Shown one piece after another: positions 1-8,244 of a stretch of 59,070 nucleotides of DNA. Source of the DNA: Mycobacterium asiaticum (GTDB lineage Bacteria > Actinomycetota > Actinomycetes > Mycobacteriales > Mycobacteriaceae); assembly GCF_001673365.1 (NCBI RefSeq), contig NZ_LZLS01000198.1:1-59070 (forward strand), given 5' to 3'. The position numbers and the translations under genes are program-made. The notes under the pieces are model-generated. The model worked only from the letters and a program-made list of their open reading frames with translations, was not told where the DNA came from and ran no database searches. Position 1 is the first letter of the stretch, and every line of letters begins with the position of its first letter.

Positions 1-77
1 GCCGGCGTTGCGCGGTAGAGGTGTCGTCACGACGGTGACGTACTGCGGAATCTTGTAGTCGGCGAGTTGCTCGCGGC
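1..77. repeat. left arm of perfect 77-bp inverted repeat
   Basis: Bases 1-77 are the exact reverse complement of 194-270, with no mismatch. The match stops abruptly on the inner side (78 does not pair with 193), and the outer side is the window edge. The two arms are separated by a 116-bp loop (78-193). Both arms encode the same stretch of an acyl-CoA synthetase, on opposite strands. The repeat is at the edge and its length equals a common assembler k-mer (77), so a fold-back artefact is likely. Confidence 0.95.
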
Positions 78-193
78 AATGTTCCAGCACCGCCGGCACG
101 TCCACCACGCCGTCTCCGACCAGCACCGCTCCGACCTTCTCCCCCATCACGTCATCCGGTACCGCAAGCACGCAGGCGTCGGCCACACCGGGA
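1..193 (-). pseudogene. acyl-CoA synthetase (FadD) fragment, inverted
   Basis: Read on the minus strand from 193 to 1, one open frame encodes a segment typical of the C-terminal subdomain of AMP-binding acyl-CoA ligases. It contains a VADACVLAVPDDVMGEKVGA-like stretch, then an EQLADYKIPQYV-like hinge and a PLPRNAG motif, then leaves the window. The plus-strand fragment at 194-330 repeats the last part and adds the true C-terminus. Placed end to end, the 78-193 segment (inverted) and 194-330 would give a normal FadD C-terminus. Either a small inversion broke the gene or the contig end is misassembled. The frame has a stop further upstream on this strand (within the 194-270 arm), so it is not an intact gene. 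Confidence 0.7.
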
Positions 194-270
194 GCCGCGA
201 GCAACTCGCCGACTACAAGATTCCGCAGTACGTCACCGTCGTGACGACACCTCTACCGCGCAACGCCGGC
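194..270. repeat. right arm of perfect 77-bp inverted repeat
   Basis: Exact reverse complement of bases 1-77. On the plus strand this arm runs straight on into the C-terminal end of the acyl-CoA synthetase reading frame (271-330), so this is the arm in its natural context. The copy at 1-77 is the displaced one. Confidence 0.95.
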
Positions 271-330
271 GGAAAACTGCTCAAAGGCAAACTGCGCGAA
301 CACCTGCAGTGGGGTCCCCCGCTGCGCTGA
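194..330 (+). pseudogene. acyl-CoA synthetase (FadD) C-terminal fragment
   Basis: The plus-strand frame from 194 to the TGA at 330 encodes EQLADYKIPQYV, PLPRNAGGK and KGKLREHLQ-type sequence, the last ~45 residues of a fatty-acyl-CoA/AMP ligase. It includes the conserved C-terminal lysine region (NAGGKLLK). Upstream plus-strand sequence in the same frame (67-193) does not look like the family, because the matching upstream part lies inverted on the minus strand. The fragment precedes the PE gene by 226 bp on the same strand. As it stands in this window the gene is broken; its true state depends on whether the inverted repeat is real. Confidence 0.7.
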
Positions 331-556
331 TCGGATCCGGGCCGGAGCCGTCGGCAACCGCCGCGAGGAATCTCGGCGCCGCGCGCCCGATTTGGGCACC
401 TTTACCAAATTAAAGTGACACGCTCAACTTGGCAATGTTACGAACGCGGGCGCTGACGTTACAAACCCGTTAACCCAACGCCCTCGCATCGCTCGGGGGG
501 TGCGGACCGTCAGCGAACACGTCATCACCCGCCTGCCCTGAATACGAGGAGCCGCA

Positions 557-1339
557 ATGTCATTTCTCACCGCACAACCCGAAGAGTTGGCCGCCGCAGC
601 CGGAAAGCTGCACGCCGTCGGCGCCCAGCAGGTGGCGCAGAACGCGGCCGCGGCGATCCCGACGACTGCCGGCGTGATTCCCGCCGCCGCCGACGAGGTA
701 TCGGCGCTGCAAGCGGGATTGTTCAGCGCATACGGAGCCCTGTACCAGCAGGTCAGTGCCGAGGCAGCGGCCATGTACGACGTGTTCGTCAACACTCTCG
801 GGACAAGCGCCGGGACATATGCCGCCACTGAGGCGGCCAACGCCTCGGCGGCGAACTCGCCGTTCTCGTCGCTTTCTTCGGCCGCAGCGACCCCCGCGCT
901 GGGAGACATACCCGACGTGCTCGACATCGGGATCGGCAACGCAACCTCGGCCATGTCCAACCTGGTGGGATTGGGCAACGGCGGGCTCCTGCTGCCACCC
1001 GAGCAGGGCGCGGCCGCCGCCGCTGAAGCTGCCGGCGTGGAATCGGCTGCGGGACTCAGCGCGGCACCCGTCGCCGTCGGGTCGGGCGGAGCGTCCTCCG
1101 TGTCCTACGTGGGCGCGCTGTCGGCCCCTCCGGCTTGGGCCGGCCCGGCGACCCTGGTCTCGAATGTCGGCGCACCGAAGCTCGCCGGGTGGACGGCGGT
1201 CGCCTCGCAGGCGCCTCAAACGACGACGCTGCTTCCCGGCCTGCCAGGGATGGCGTCGACGAGCCGCAGCAGCGCGGGCTTTGGCGCGCCGCGCTACGGG
1301 GTCAGACCGATGGTCATGACGAAGTCGGTAGCCGGCTAA
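557..1339 (+). CDS. PE family protein (PE27-like)
   Basis: The 260-residue product starts MSFLTAQPEE and has a complete N-terminal PE helical domain (about residues 1-100), with the Pro-Glu pair at residues 8-9. A YxxxE type VII (ESX) secretion signal sits at Y88-E92, just after the domain. The Ala/Gly-rich C-terminal half ends in a GAPRYGVRP-VM-K tail, very like the tails of the two PPE proteins that follow. The start is ATG 557 behind AGGAG at about 544-549. The PPE gene begins 33 bp downstream, so the pair is almost certainly co-transcribed and the products should form a PE-PPE heterodimer exported by an ESX system, probably ESX-5 (inference). Position and neighbours match M. tuberculosis PE27/PPE44, from memory. 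Confidence 0.9.
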   Translation: MSFLTAQPEELAAAAGKLHAVGAQQVAQNAAAAIPTTAGVIPAAADEVSALQAGLFSAYGALYQQVSAEAAAMYDVFVNTLGTSAGTYAATEAANASAANSPFSSLSSAAATPALGDIPDVLDIGIGNATSAMSNLVGLGNGGLLLPPEQGAAAAAEAAGVESAAGLSAAPVAVGSGGASSVSYVGALSAPPAWAGPATLVSNVGAPKLAGWTAVASQAPQTTTLLPGLPGMASTSRSSAGFGAPRYGVRPMVMTKSVAG

Positions 1340-1372
1340 CCGCTGCAAAAGACTGGAAAGGAACTGGTACCA

Positions 1373-2527
1373 ATGGATTTCGGCTCTTTGCCCCCAGAAA
1401 TCAACTCGACCCGCATGTACGCCGGGGCCGGTGCGGTCCCGCTGATGACGGCCGCCGCAGCGTGGAACGGTTTGGCCGTCGAATTGAGCACGACCGCCAC
1501 CGCCTTCGAGTCGGTAATCACGCAGTTGACCACCGAACAGTGGCTGGGCCCTGCTTCGCTGTCGATGGCCGCCGCGGCGCAGCCCTTCTTGCTCTGGCTG
1601 ACCTCGACCGCCGAATCCACGGCGCTGGCCGGGTCACAAGCCACGGCGTCGGCGGCCGCTTTCGAGACCGCCTTCGCGATGACAGTGCCGCCAGCCGAGG
1701 TGGCCGCCAACAGGGCGCTGCTGGCCATGCTGGTAGCTACCAACGTCCTGGGACAGAACACACCGGCCATCGCCGCCACCGAGGCGCAGTACGGCGAAAT
1801 GTGGGCGCAGGACGCACTCGCCATGTACGGGTATGCCGCGTCCTCGGCGGCCGCCGGAAGGCTGAACCCGTTGACCCCGCCCGCGCAGGCCACCGACCCG
1901 ATGGGCGTCGTAAACCAGGCCGCTGCAGTCAGTCAGGCCGCCGCGTCGGGTGCCGGCCAGCAGGTCAGCCTGAACAACTTGATCGGCAGCGTTCCCGATG
2001 GCGTCATGAGCCTGGCCTCACCGGCGGCGGCAGATGCGGCGGCGCTGGACACAATCGTCCAAGACATCGTGAACTTCCTGAATATTCCGTTGGTGGAGGA
2101 GACCATCAACGGCGCGGTCAATACCGGAGCCTGGTTCATGTCGGCCGGGATCGTTACCGGGGTGTTCTTGCAGCACACCCTCAGTACGCTGCCGGCTGCC
2201 GGGGCGGCCGCCGGCATTGGTCCCGCGGGTGCCGCGGCGGTGGCAAGCGCGGTGACGCCGCTCGGCGCGGGAGCCGCCCCGCTGATGGGCGCGGCCTCAG
2301 CGGTTGGTGGACTTTCGGTGCCGGCGAGCTGGTCTACCGCCGCACCCACTGTCACCGTCGCGGCCACGGCTGCCGACGGCAGTGGGTGGGCCGTACCGGA
2401 GGATGCGGCGGCGGTAGCGGGGATACCCGGCGCCCCGGGAATGGCGATGGCCGGTCGGGGCTCGGGTGGCAGCGCACCTCGATATGGGTTCAAACCCGTG
2501 GTCATGCCCAAGCAGGTCGTCATCTGA
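1373..2527 (+). CDS. PPE family protein, SVP subgroup (PPE44-like)
   Basis: This 384-residue protein begins MDFGSLPPEIN, with Pro-Pro-Glu at residues 7-9, and has a full ~180-residue PPE domain. The domain includes the WxG-type turn region and the long helices ending near PAIAATEAQYGEMWAQD. A GGLSVPASW motif in the C-terminal third places it in the PPE-SVP subgroup. It ends with a PRYGFKP-VMPKQ tail. GGAAAGGAAC upstream of ATG 1373 provides the ribosome site. It is the likely partner of the PE protein encoded 33 bp upstream. The next PPE gene is a paralogue: the two share most of the PPE domain and the tail, suggesting tandem duplication. Confidence 0.92.
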   Translation: MDFGSLPPEINSTRMYAGAGAVPLMTAAAAWNGLAVELSTTATAFESVITQLTTEQWLGPASLSMAAAAQPFLLWLTSTAESTALAGSQATASAAAFETAFAMTVPPAEVAANRALLAMLVATNVLGQNTPAIAATEAQYGEMWAQDALAMYGYAASSAAAGRLNPLTPPAQATDPMGVVNQAAAVSQAAASGAGQQVSLNNLIGSVPDGVMSLASPAAADAAALDTIVQDIVNFLNIPLVEETINGAVNTGAWFMSAGIVTGVFLQHTLSTLPAAGAAAGIGPAGAAAVASAVTPLGAGAAPLMGAASAVGGLSVPASWSTAAPTVTVAATAADGSGWAVPEDAAAVAGIPGAPGMAMAGRGSGGSAPRYGFKPVVMPKQVVI

Positions 2528-2618
2528 CGACGGGTCCGTCGGCCGCGCAGATGGAATAATGGGTCCCTCCGACGCCGATGTGGTCGCCGATGTGCTGGAC
2601 CAGGAACGGGATTGCCAC

Positions 2619-3761
2619 GTGGATTTTGGAGCGCTGCCTCCGGAGGTCAACTCCGCGAGCATGTATGCCGGCGCGGGCGCAGGCCCGATGCTGGCGGCGG
2701 CAGCGGCCTGGAATGGCATAGCTTCGGAGATGAGCGCTGCGGCAGGCTCCTTCGCAACCATCGTCACGCAGCTGACCACCGAACAGTGGATCAGTTCGGC
2801 GTCGATGTCGATGGCGGCCGCGGTGCAGCCCCTCGTGGCGTGGTTGACCGACACTGCGGAATCCTCGGCGCTGGCGGCGTCGCAAGCCATGGCTTCGGCC
2901 GCCGCCTTCGACAGGGCGTTTGCGATGACGGTCCCCCCGCCCGCCGTCGCCGCCAACAGGGCTTTGCTGGCAGAACTGGTGGCGACCAACGTCCTGGGTC
3001 GCAACGTGCCCGCCATCGCTGCTACCGAGGCTCGTTACGGTGAGATGTGGGCGCAAGACGCGGCAGCCATGTATGAGTACGCGGCCGCATCGGCCACCGC
3101 CGGCAGACTCAACCCGTTGACCGACCCGGCGCCGATCACCACTGCGGCTGGTACTCCCAACCAAGCCGCCGCCGTTGCCCAGGCTGCTGGGACTGGTGTG
3201 AAGGCGCAAGAAGGTCTCACCAACCTGATCAGTCACGGTCCTGATGCTGTCCATAGCCTCGCCGCCCCGGCCGCGCCGGAGGGCAGCACGTCTTTGCTGG
3301 ATCTGCTCAGCGAGTTTGACAAAGCCGAGCTTTGGTGGGCCGACGAATTCGACCACAATCGGGCGACTTATTGGGACTACTCCGTTGGCCAGATCGGCAC
3401 GGGCGCGGACGGGGAGGGCGAAGACGCACTCGACGAAATTGGTGCCGCCCCGCAAGCCGCGACTGCGGCGCGCGCCTTGACACCAGTGAGCGTCGCGACC
3501 ACGCCCATAACGGCTGGTCTGGGCAAGGCAACTTTTGCTGGCGGTCTGTCGGTGCCGGCCAGCTGGTCCAATTCGCTACCGGCGCCGGCCGCGGCTTCCG
3601 CCATCGATGGCACCTACTGGGTGGTTCCCCAGCCGGACGAATACGTCGAGGCGATGCCGCCCGCGCCGGGGATGTTTGCGATCAGCGAGACCGGTGGCCT
3701 GGGCGCATCACCCCGGTATGGCGTCAAGCCGGCGGTTATGCCCAAGCAAGGTCTGTTCTGA
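2619..3761 (+). CDS. PPE family protein, SVP subgroup (PPE43-like)
   Basis: I take GTG 2619 as the start because it gives VDFGALPPEVN, aligned with the neighbouring PPE, and lies behind a GGAACGGG ribosome site. The open frame extends further upstream but that part is not PPE-like. The 380-residue product has Pro-Pro-Glu at residues 7-9, a complete PPE domain with the same VATNVLGRNVPAIAATEARYGEMWAQD region as its neighbour, a GGLSVPASW motif and a PRYGVKPAVMPKQ tail. Between the PPE domain and the SVP motif is an unusual acidic, Trp-containing insert (about residues 225-280). It probably belongs to the same transcription unit as the PE and first PPE genes. Confidence 0.9.
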   Translation: MDFGALPPEVNSASMYAGAGAGPMLAAAAAWNGIASEMSAAAGSFATIVTQLTTEQWISSASMSMAAAVQPLVAWLTDTAESSALAASQAMASAAAFDRAFAMTVPPPAVAANRALLAELVATNVLGRNVPAIAATEARYGEMWAQDAAAMYEYAAASATAGRLNPLTDPAPITTAAGTPNQAAAVAQAAGTGVKAQEGLTNLISHGPDAVHSLAAPAAPEGSTSLLDLLSEFDKAELWWADEFDHNRATYWDYSVGQIGTGADGEGEDALDEIGAAPQAATAARALTPVSVATTPITAGLGKATFAGGLSVPASWSNSLPAPAAASAIDGTYWVVPQPDEYVEAMPPAPGMFAISETGGLGASPRYGVKPAVMPKQGLF

Positions 3762-3769
3762 CCGGGCCG

Positions 3770-3775
3770 TAACCT
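3770..3775 (+). promoter_or_regulatory. -10 hexamer (TAACCT), leaderless pattern for the carboxylase gene
   Basis: TAACCT lies 7 nt before ATG 3783, with no ribosome site in between. This is the mycobacterial leaderless arrangement (TANNNT, 6-8 nt, RTG as +1). It suggests the carboxylase can be transcribed separately from the PPE genes. Confidence 0.5.
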
Positions 3776-3782
3776 AGGCCGT

Positions 3783-6700
3783 ATGCGGCTATCACCGCGC
3801 GCGCCTGCACCCGATGGCGACACGACGCTTCTCATTGCGAACCGCGGCGAGATCGCTCTTCGAATCATCCGCACGGCAACCGAACTGGGCATGGCCACCG
3901 TGGCTATCTATGCCGACGACGACGCGGAAAGCCCGCACGTGCACGCGGCCGATGAAGCAATCAACTTGCCGGGCAAGGGCGTAGCGGCCTACCTCGACCA
4001 TGCCGCGGTCCTGGCGGCCGCGAAGTCCTCAAGTGCGACGATGATTCACCCGGGCTATGGGTTCCTCAGTGAGAACCCCGATTTCGCTCGATCCTGCACG
4101 GCGGCCGGACACACCTTCGTTGGTCCCGCCGCCGACGTGCTCGACTTGGTCGGCAACAAATCCTCGGCCCGTGCCGCAGCGATTGCGGCCAATGTGCCTG
4201 TTCTGGCTGCCACGGAAGGGCCGAGCAGCATCGACGACATCCGGGCGTTCTTCGCCGCGCAAGACGGCGCCATCATGCTCAAGGCGCTCGCCGGTGGCGG
4301 CGGCCGCGGAATGCGCAAGGTCGACAGCGTCGAGCAAATCGACGACGCCTACCGCCAGTGCGCCGCGGAGGCGCAACTGGGATTCGGGAACCCGGCGGTG
4401 TTCGCCGAGGTGCTACTTGGCGCCGCGCGACATATCGAAGTGCAGATCGTCGCAGCCCCGGCCGGGCATCAAGTACGTGCCCTGGCACTCGGCGATCGCG
4501 ACTGCAGCATCCAGCGGCGTCACCAAAAACTCGTGGAAATCGCGCCCGCGCAAGCCATTTCCGACGATCTGCGCCGCGCGCTGCACCAGGCCGCGGCCAG
4601 ACTGTGTGCCAGGGTAGGTCTACGTGGCCTGGCAACCGTCGAATTCCTGGTCACCGGTGAGGAATTCGTGTTTCTGGAAATCAATCCCCGGATCCAGGTG
4701 GAACACACCGTCACCGAGGAAGTCACCGGGACCGACCTTATTGCCCTGCAGTTGGCCATCGCCGAAGGCGCCTCCTACTATCAACTCCGGTTACCAGCTG
4801 GAATCGCTTCGGACGGAATCGAAGTCATCGGCGAACCCGCCGCACGTAGCGGTATCGCTATCCAGGCCAGGGTGAACATGGAGACCTTCGGGTCCGACGG
4901 GTCCGTGCTGCCCAGCGCGGGCACCCTGACGGCATTCACTCCGCCCAGCGGTCCGCGCGTACGGGTGGACACGTACGGTCGCGCGGGATTGGCGCCCAGT
5001 CCGAGCTACGACTCGCTGCTCGCCAAGGTCATCACGCACGTGCGGGGGACGTCGTTTCCCGCCGCGGTCCGCAAGGCGCGCACCGCGCTGGGTGAGTTCA
5101 CCATCGAGGGCATCGGGACAAACATCGATCTATTGCGAGAGTTGTTATCCGACAGTCAAGTTCAGTCAGGTGTGGTGACAACGGACTTCCTGGACGAGAA
5201 GCTTCCCGAGTTGGTGGCCGCCGCCACGACCCATCAACAGCAGCATCAGACCCGCGTTGCGGTGGAGCTCTATCCCGGCGAAGAAGCGCTGCGTGCGCAA
5301 TTGGCCGGTACGGTTATCGAGGTCGCGTCCGATGGCGCGGAGGTCGGCGCCGGCGGGCAGGTCGTGGTGCTTGAAGCGATGAAGATGCAACACGTCCTGG
5401 TCGCACCCGATGCGCTGCGCACGGTCCGCGCCCTGGTGACGCCGGGCCAGGTCGTCGGCACCGGAGACCCACTGGTGGTCTTCACCCGAACAGGAACCGA
5501 TTCCGCGGGCGAAACAGATTCTGGGGCAACAGATCTCGACCGAGCCCGGGAAGATCTGGACGAGGTTCGGCAACGACACCTGATCACCCTCGACGAGGGA
5601 CGCGAAGCCGCAGTAAGCAAGCGGCACAAACAGGGTCGTCGCACCGCCAGGGAGAACATCGCCGACCTTGTTGATTCCGGTAGCTTCGTCGAGTACGGGG
5701 CTCTTGCCATCGCCGCCCAGCGCAGCAGGCGCTCCGAAGAGGACCTGATCGCCAACACCCCCGCCGACGGTCTGGTCGCCGGACTGGCGACGATCGGTGC
5801 GGATCGATTCGGACACAACGCAGCCGAGGCCGTCGTGGTGTCCTACGACTACACCGTGCTCGCCGGCACCCAGGGCATGCGCAACCATGCAAAGACCGAT
5901 CGCGTCTTTGAACTGGCAGCGCGAAAGCGGTTGCCAATAGTGCTGTTTGCCGAGGGTGGCGGTGGTCGGCCGGGTGATACCGACGTGGGCGGCATGGCCG
6001 GCCTGGATGTACCGACCTTCCGGATGCTGGCGGGCCTGTCCGGGCAAGTGCCGCTGGTGTCGATCGTTTCGGGGCGGTGCTTCGCCGGAAACGCCGCTCT
6101 GGCGGGCGTTTGCGATGTAATCATCGCGACGCCGGATGCCAACATCGGGATGGGCGGTCCGGCGATGATCGAGGGCGGCGGCCTCGGCGTATATCCGCCG
6201 GAGGCGATCGGCCCGATCGATGTGCAGCGCCGCAACGGCGTGGTGAGTCTGGTAGCCCGCGACGAATCGCATGCGGTGTCGCTGGCCAAGCAATACCTGG
6301 CGTACTTCCAGGGCAGCGTCGACGATTGGACGGCGCCCGACCCGCGGCTGGCCCGACATGTGGTGCCCCAGAACAGGTTGCGCGCCTACGACGTGCACCG
6401 GGCGATCGAAGCGATCGTCGACGTCGATTCTGTGCTGGAACTACGCTGCGACTACGGCGTCGGCGTCGTCACGGCACTGGTTCGGGTCGAGGGTGTGGCA
6501 TACGGCTTGATTGCCAACAGCAGTCACCATCTCGGCGGCGCGATCGACGCCGAGGCGGCTGACAAGGTCGGTGACTTTCTCACCCTTTGCGAGTCGTTCC
6601 GGCTGCCGATCATCTCACTTTGCGACACACCCGGATTCATGGTCGGCCCCGAAACGGAAAAAGATGCGGCGGTGCGACGATTCGGTCGGATGTTCATCCT

Positions 6701-7052
6701 CGGGGCACAACTGACGGTTCCGTTCGGAATGATCATCCTGCGCAAAGGTTATGGCCTGGGCGCGATGGCTATGGCCGCCGGATCTTTCCGCGCCACGCAG
6801 TTCACCGTCGCGTGGCCTACCGGCGAGATCGGCGGGATGGGTCTGGAAGGCGCTGTACGCCTCGGTTTCAGTAAGGAACTGGCCGCCACCGCGAATGAAG
6901 TTGAGCGACAAGCGCTTTTCGACAAACTGGTTGCCGCTGCTTACCAACACGGAAAGGCGTTGCGCGCCGGCACCACGTTCGAGCTAGACGACGTCATCGA
7001 CCCGGCAGAGTCCCGGGCCTGGATTACCAGGCTCCGGGCACCCTGTCGGTAG
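3783..7052 (+). CDS. single-chain multidomain acyl-CoA carboxylase (LCC-like)
   Basis: This 1089-residue protein fuses all parts of a biotin-dependent acyl-CoA carboxylase. The N-terminal biotin carboxylase domain (about 15-460) has the HPGYGFLSEN motif at 89-98, ATP-grasp K167 with the glycine-rich GGGGRG loop at 171-176, and the EINPRIQVEH metal/catalytic segment at 299-308. A biotin-carrier domain follows with the EAMKM motif and biotinylated K534. The carboxyltransferase domain fills about 600-1085. Order and length match the single-chain long-chain acyl-CoA carboxylase described in M. avium subsp. paratuberculosis. The normal mycobacterial enzymes use separate AccA and AccD chains. It probably carboxylates an acyl-CoA in the cytosol using ATP and bicarbonate; the substrate cannot be read from sequence. 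Its neighbours are acyl-CoA enzymes. Confidence 0.9.
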   Translation: MRLSPRAPAPDGDTTLLIANRGEIALRIIRTATELGMATVAIYADDDAESPHVHAADEAINLPGKGVAAYLDHAAVLAAAKSSSATMIHPGYGFLSENPDFARSCTAAGHTFVGPAADVLDLVGNKSSARAAAIAANVPVLAATEGPSSIDDIRAFFAAQDGAIMLKALAGGGGRGMRKVDSVEQIDDAYRQCAAEAQLGFGNPAVFAEVLLGAARHIEVQIVAAPAGHQVRALALGDRDCSIQRRHQKLVEIAPAQAISDDLRRALHQAAARLCARVGLRGLATVEFLVTGEEFVFLEINPRIQVEHTVTEEVTGTDLIALQLAIAEGASYYQLRLPAGIASDGIEVIGEPAARSGIAIQARVNMETFGSDGSVLPSAGTLTAFTPPSGPRVRVDTYGRAGLAPSPSYDSLLAKVITHVRGTSFPAAVRKARTALGEFTIEGIGTNIDLLRELLSDSQVQSGVVTTDFLDEKLPELVAAATTHQQQHQTRVAVELYPGEEALRAQLAGTVIEVASDGAEVGAGGQVVVLEAMKMQHVLVAPDALRTVRALVTPGQVVGTGDPLVVFTRTGTDSAGETDSGATDLDRAREDLDEVRQRHLITLDEGREAAVSKRHKQGRRTARENIADLVDSGSFVEYGALAIAAQRSRRSEEDLIANTPADGLVAGLATIGADRFGHNAAEAVVVSYDYTVLAGTQGMRNHAKTDRVFELAARKRLPIVLFAEGGGGRPGDTDVGGMAGLDVPTFRMLAGLSGQVPLVSIVSGRCFAGNAALAGVCDVIIATPDANIGMGGPAMIEGGGLGVYPPEAIGPIDVQRRNGVVSLVARDESHAVSLAKQYLAYFQGSVDDWTAPDPRLARHVVPQNRLRAYDVHRAIEAIVDVDSVLELRCDYGVGVVTALVRVEGVAYGLIANSSHHLGGAIDAEAADKVGDFLTLCESFRLPIISLCDTPGFMVGPETEKDAAVRRFGRMFILGAQLTVPFGMIILRKGYGLGAMAMAAGSFRATQFTVAWPTGEIGGMGLEGAVRLGFSKELAATANEVERQALFDKLVAAAYQHGKALRAGTTFELDDVIDPAESRAWITRLRAPCR

Positions 7053-7057
7053 GAGAC

Positions 7058-7405
7058 TTACGCGTGGCCGGAGCCGCAACCGACACCGGGGAGGCAACCC
7101 TCGCCGCCCGGAACGCCGCCCGGACCCCAGAACTGGCCGCCGTTACCGCAGCCAACGCCCGGGATGCAGCCCTGGCCGCCAGGACCGCCGTTAGGGCCGT
7201 TCTCGACCCCGCCCGAACCGCAGTTGCCGTTGGGATCGCAGCCACCACCGCCCGGATCCAGCGGAATGAAGTGCGTAATGCCGGTGCTGGGAGCGCTCGG
7301 GCCCGTCGCACCAACGTCGGCTGAGGCAAGTGGCGCCGCAGCAATCGCTGTAGCGACAGCCCCGGCCACCACCAGTGGTTTCATGAGGTTTAGTTTCGCT
7401 AACAT
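7058..7405 (-). CDS. small secreted Cys/Gly-repeat protein
   Basis: The 115-residue product (ATG 7405; an alternative ATG at 7384) has a classical signal peptide. A short basic start is followed by the hydrophobic LVVAGAVATAIAAAP segment and an Ala-x-Ala-type cleavage site near residue 30. The mature part is rich in Gly, Pro and Asn. It carries three Cys pairs in a repeated pattern: GCDPNGNCG, then GCIPGVGCGNGG, then GCLPGVGCG at the C-terminus. I know of uncharacterised secreted mycobacterial proteins with such repeats but no proven function. It converges on the carboxylase gene, whose stop lies 5 bp away, and diverges from the SDR gene across a 62-bp gap. Confidence 0.75.
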   Translation of the reverse strand: MLAKLNLMKPLVVAGAVATAIAAAPLASADVGATGPSAPSTGITHFIPLDPGGGGCDPNGNCGSGGVENGPNGGPGGQGCIPGVGCGNGGQFWGPGGVPGGEGCLPGVGCGSGHA

Positions 7406-7467
7406 GCCTGTCCCATACCACGGGCGCCAGTATTCAAACCTTGTATGAAAGATCGGGCGTATCGAAA

Positions 7468-8244
7468 ATGAGTTCTTTGGATCTGACCGGCCGCACCGCA
7501 ATCGTCACGGGCGCCTCGCGGGGCATCGGATTGGCGATCTCACAGCGTCTAGCCGAAGCCGGTGCCAACGTCGTTCTCACTGCCCGCAAGCAGGAGGCGG
7601 CGGACGCGGCCGCCGCGGAGGTTGGTGATCGCGCCATGGGCGTTGGGGCGCACGCCGTCGACGAGGACGCCGCGCGCCGTTGCGTCGACCTCACCGTCGA
7701 GCGCTTCGGGCGGGTGGACATCTTGATCAACAACGCCGGGACGAATCCGGCTTATGGGCCGCTGATCGACCAGGACCACGCCCGTTTCAACAAAATCTTC
7801 GACGTCAACCTTTGGGCCCCGCTGCTATGGACGTCGCTGGTCGTCAAATCGGGCATGGGCGAGCACGGCGGCGCCATCGTCAACACCGCCTCGATTGGCG
7901 GCATGCACCAGTCGCCCGCCATGGGAATGTACAACGCCACCAAGGCGGCCTTGATTCACGTGACCAAGCAACTGGCGCTGGAACTTTCGCCACGCGTTCG
8001 CGTCAACGCGATCGCCCCGGGCGTGGTTCGCACCAGGCTTGCCGAGGCACTGTGGAAGGACCATGAAGATCCGCTGGCGCAATCCATCGCGCTGGGCAGG
8101 ATCGGTGAGCCCGACGACGTCGCGGGCGCAGTGCATTTTCTGGTTTCGGACGCGGCGAGCTGGATCACCGGTGAGACGTTGGTTATCGACGGCGGCCTGG
8201 TGCTCGGCCCGGCGCAGGGCTACCAGTCCGGAGGCGGACAGTGA
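7468..8244 (+). CDS. SDR family NAD(P)-dependent oxidoreductase (Rv2766c-like)
   Basis: The 258-residue classical short-chain dehydrogenase has the TGASRGIG cofactor loop at residues 14-21, an NNAG motif, catalytic S142 and the Y155-x3-K159 pair. The fold ends with the usual VIDGGL strand. ATG 7468 is chosen because it starts the MSSLDLTGRTAIVTG region directly; nine codons upstream are also open. Family members act as 3-oxoacyl-ACP/CoA reductases or hydroxyacyl-CoA dehydrogenases. The gene overlaps the start of the first acyl-CoA dehydrogenase gene by 4 nt (GTGA), indicating translational coupling and a shared acyl-CoA substrate pathway. Confidence 0.9.
   Translation: MSSLDLTGRTAIVTGASRGIGLAISQRLAEAGANVVLTARKQEAADAAAAEVGDRAMGVGAHAVDEDAARRCVDLTVERFGRVDILINNAGTNPAYGPLIDQDHARFNKIFDVNLWAPLLWTSLVVKSGMGEHGGAIVNTASIGGMHQSPAMGMYNATKAALIHVTKQLALELSPRVRVNAIAPGVVRTRLAEALWKDHEDPLAQSIALGRIGEPDDVAGAVHFLVSDAASWITGETLVIDGGLVLGPAQGYQSGGGQ

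Noticed and set aside
1135..2559. 474-codon plus-strand frame across the PE and PPE genes
   Set aside because: Out-of-frame reading of two clear PE/PPE genes, composed mainly of Arg/Gly.
5166..6398. 410-codon minus-strand open frame opposite the carboxylase
   Set aside because: Antisense of the carboxyltransferase domain; the sense strand is unambiguous.
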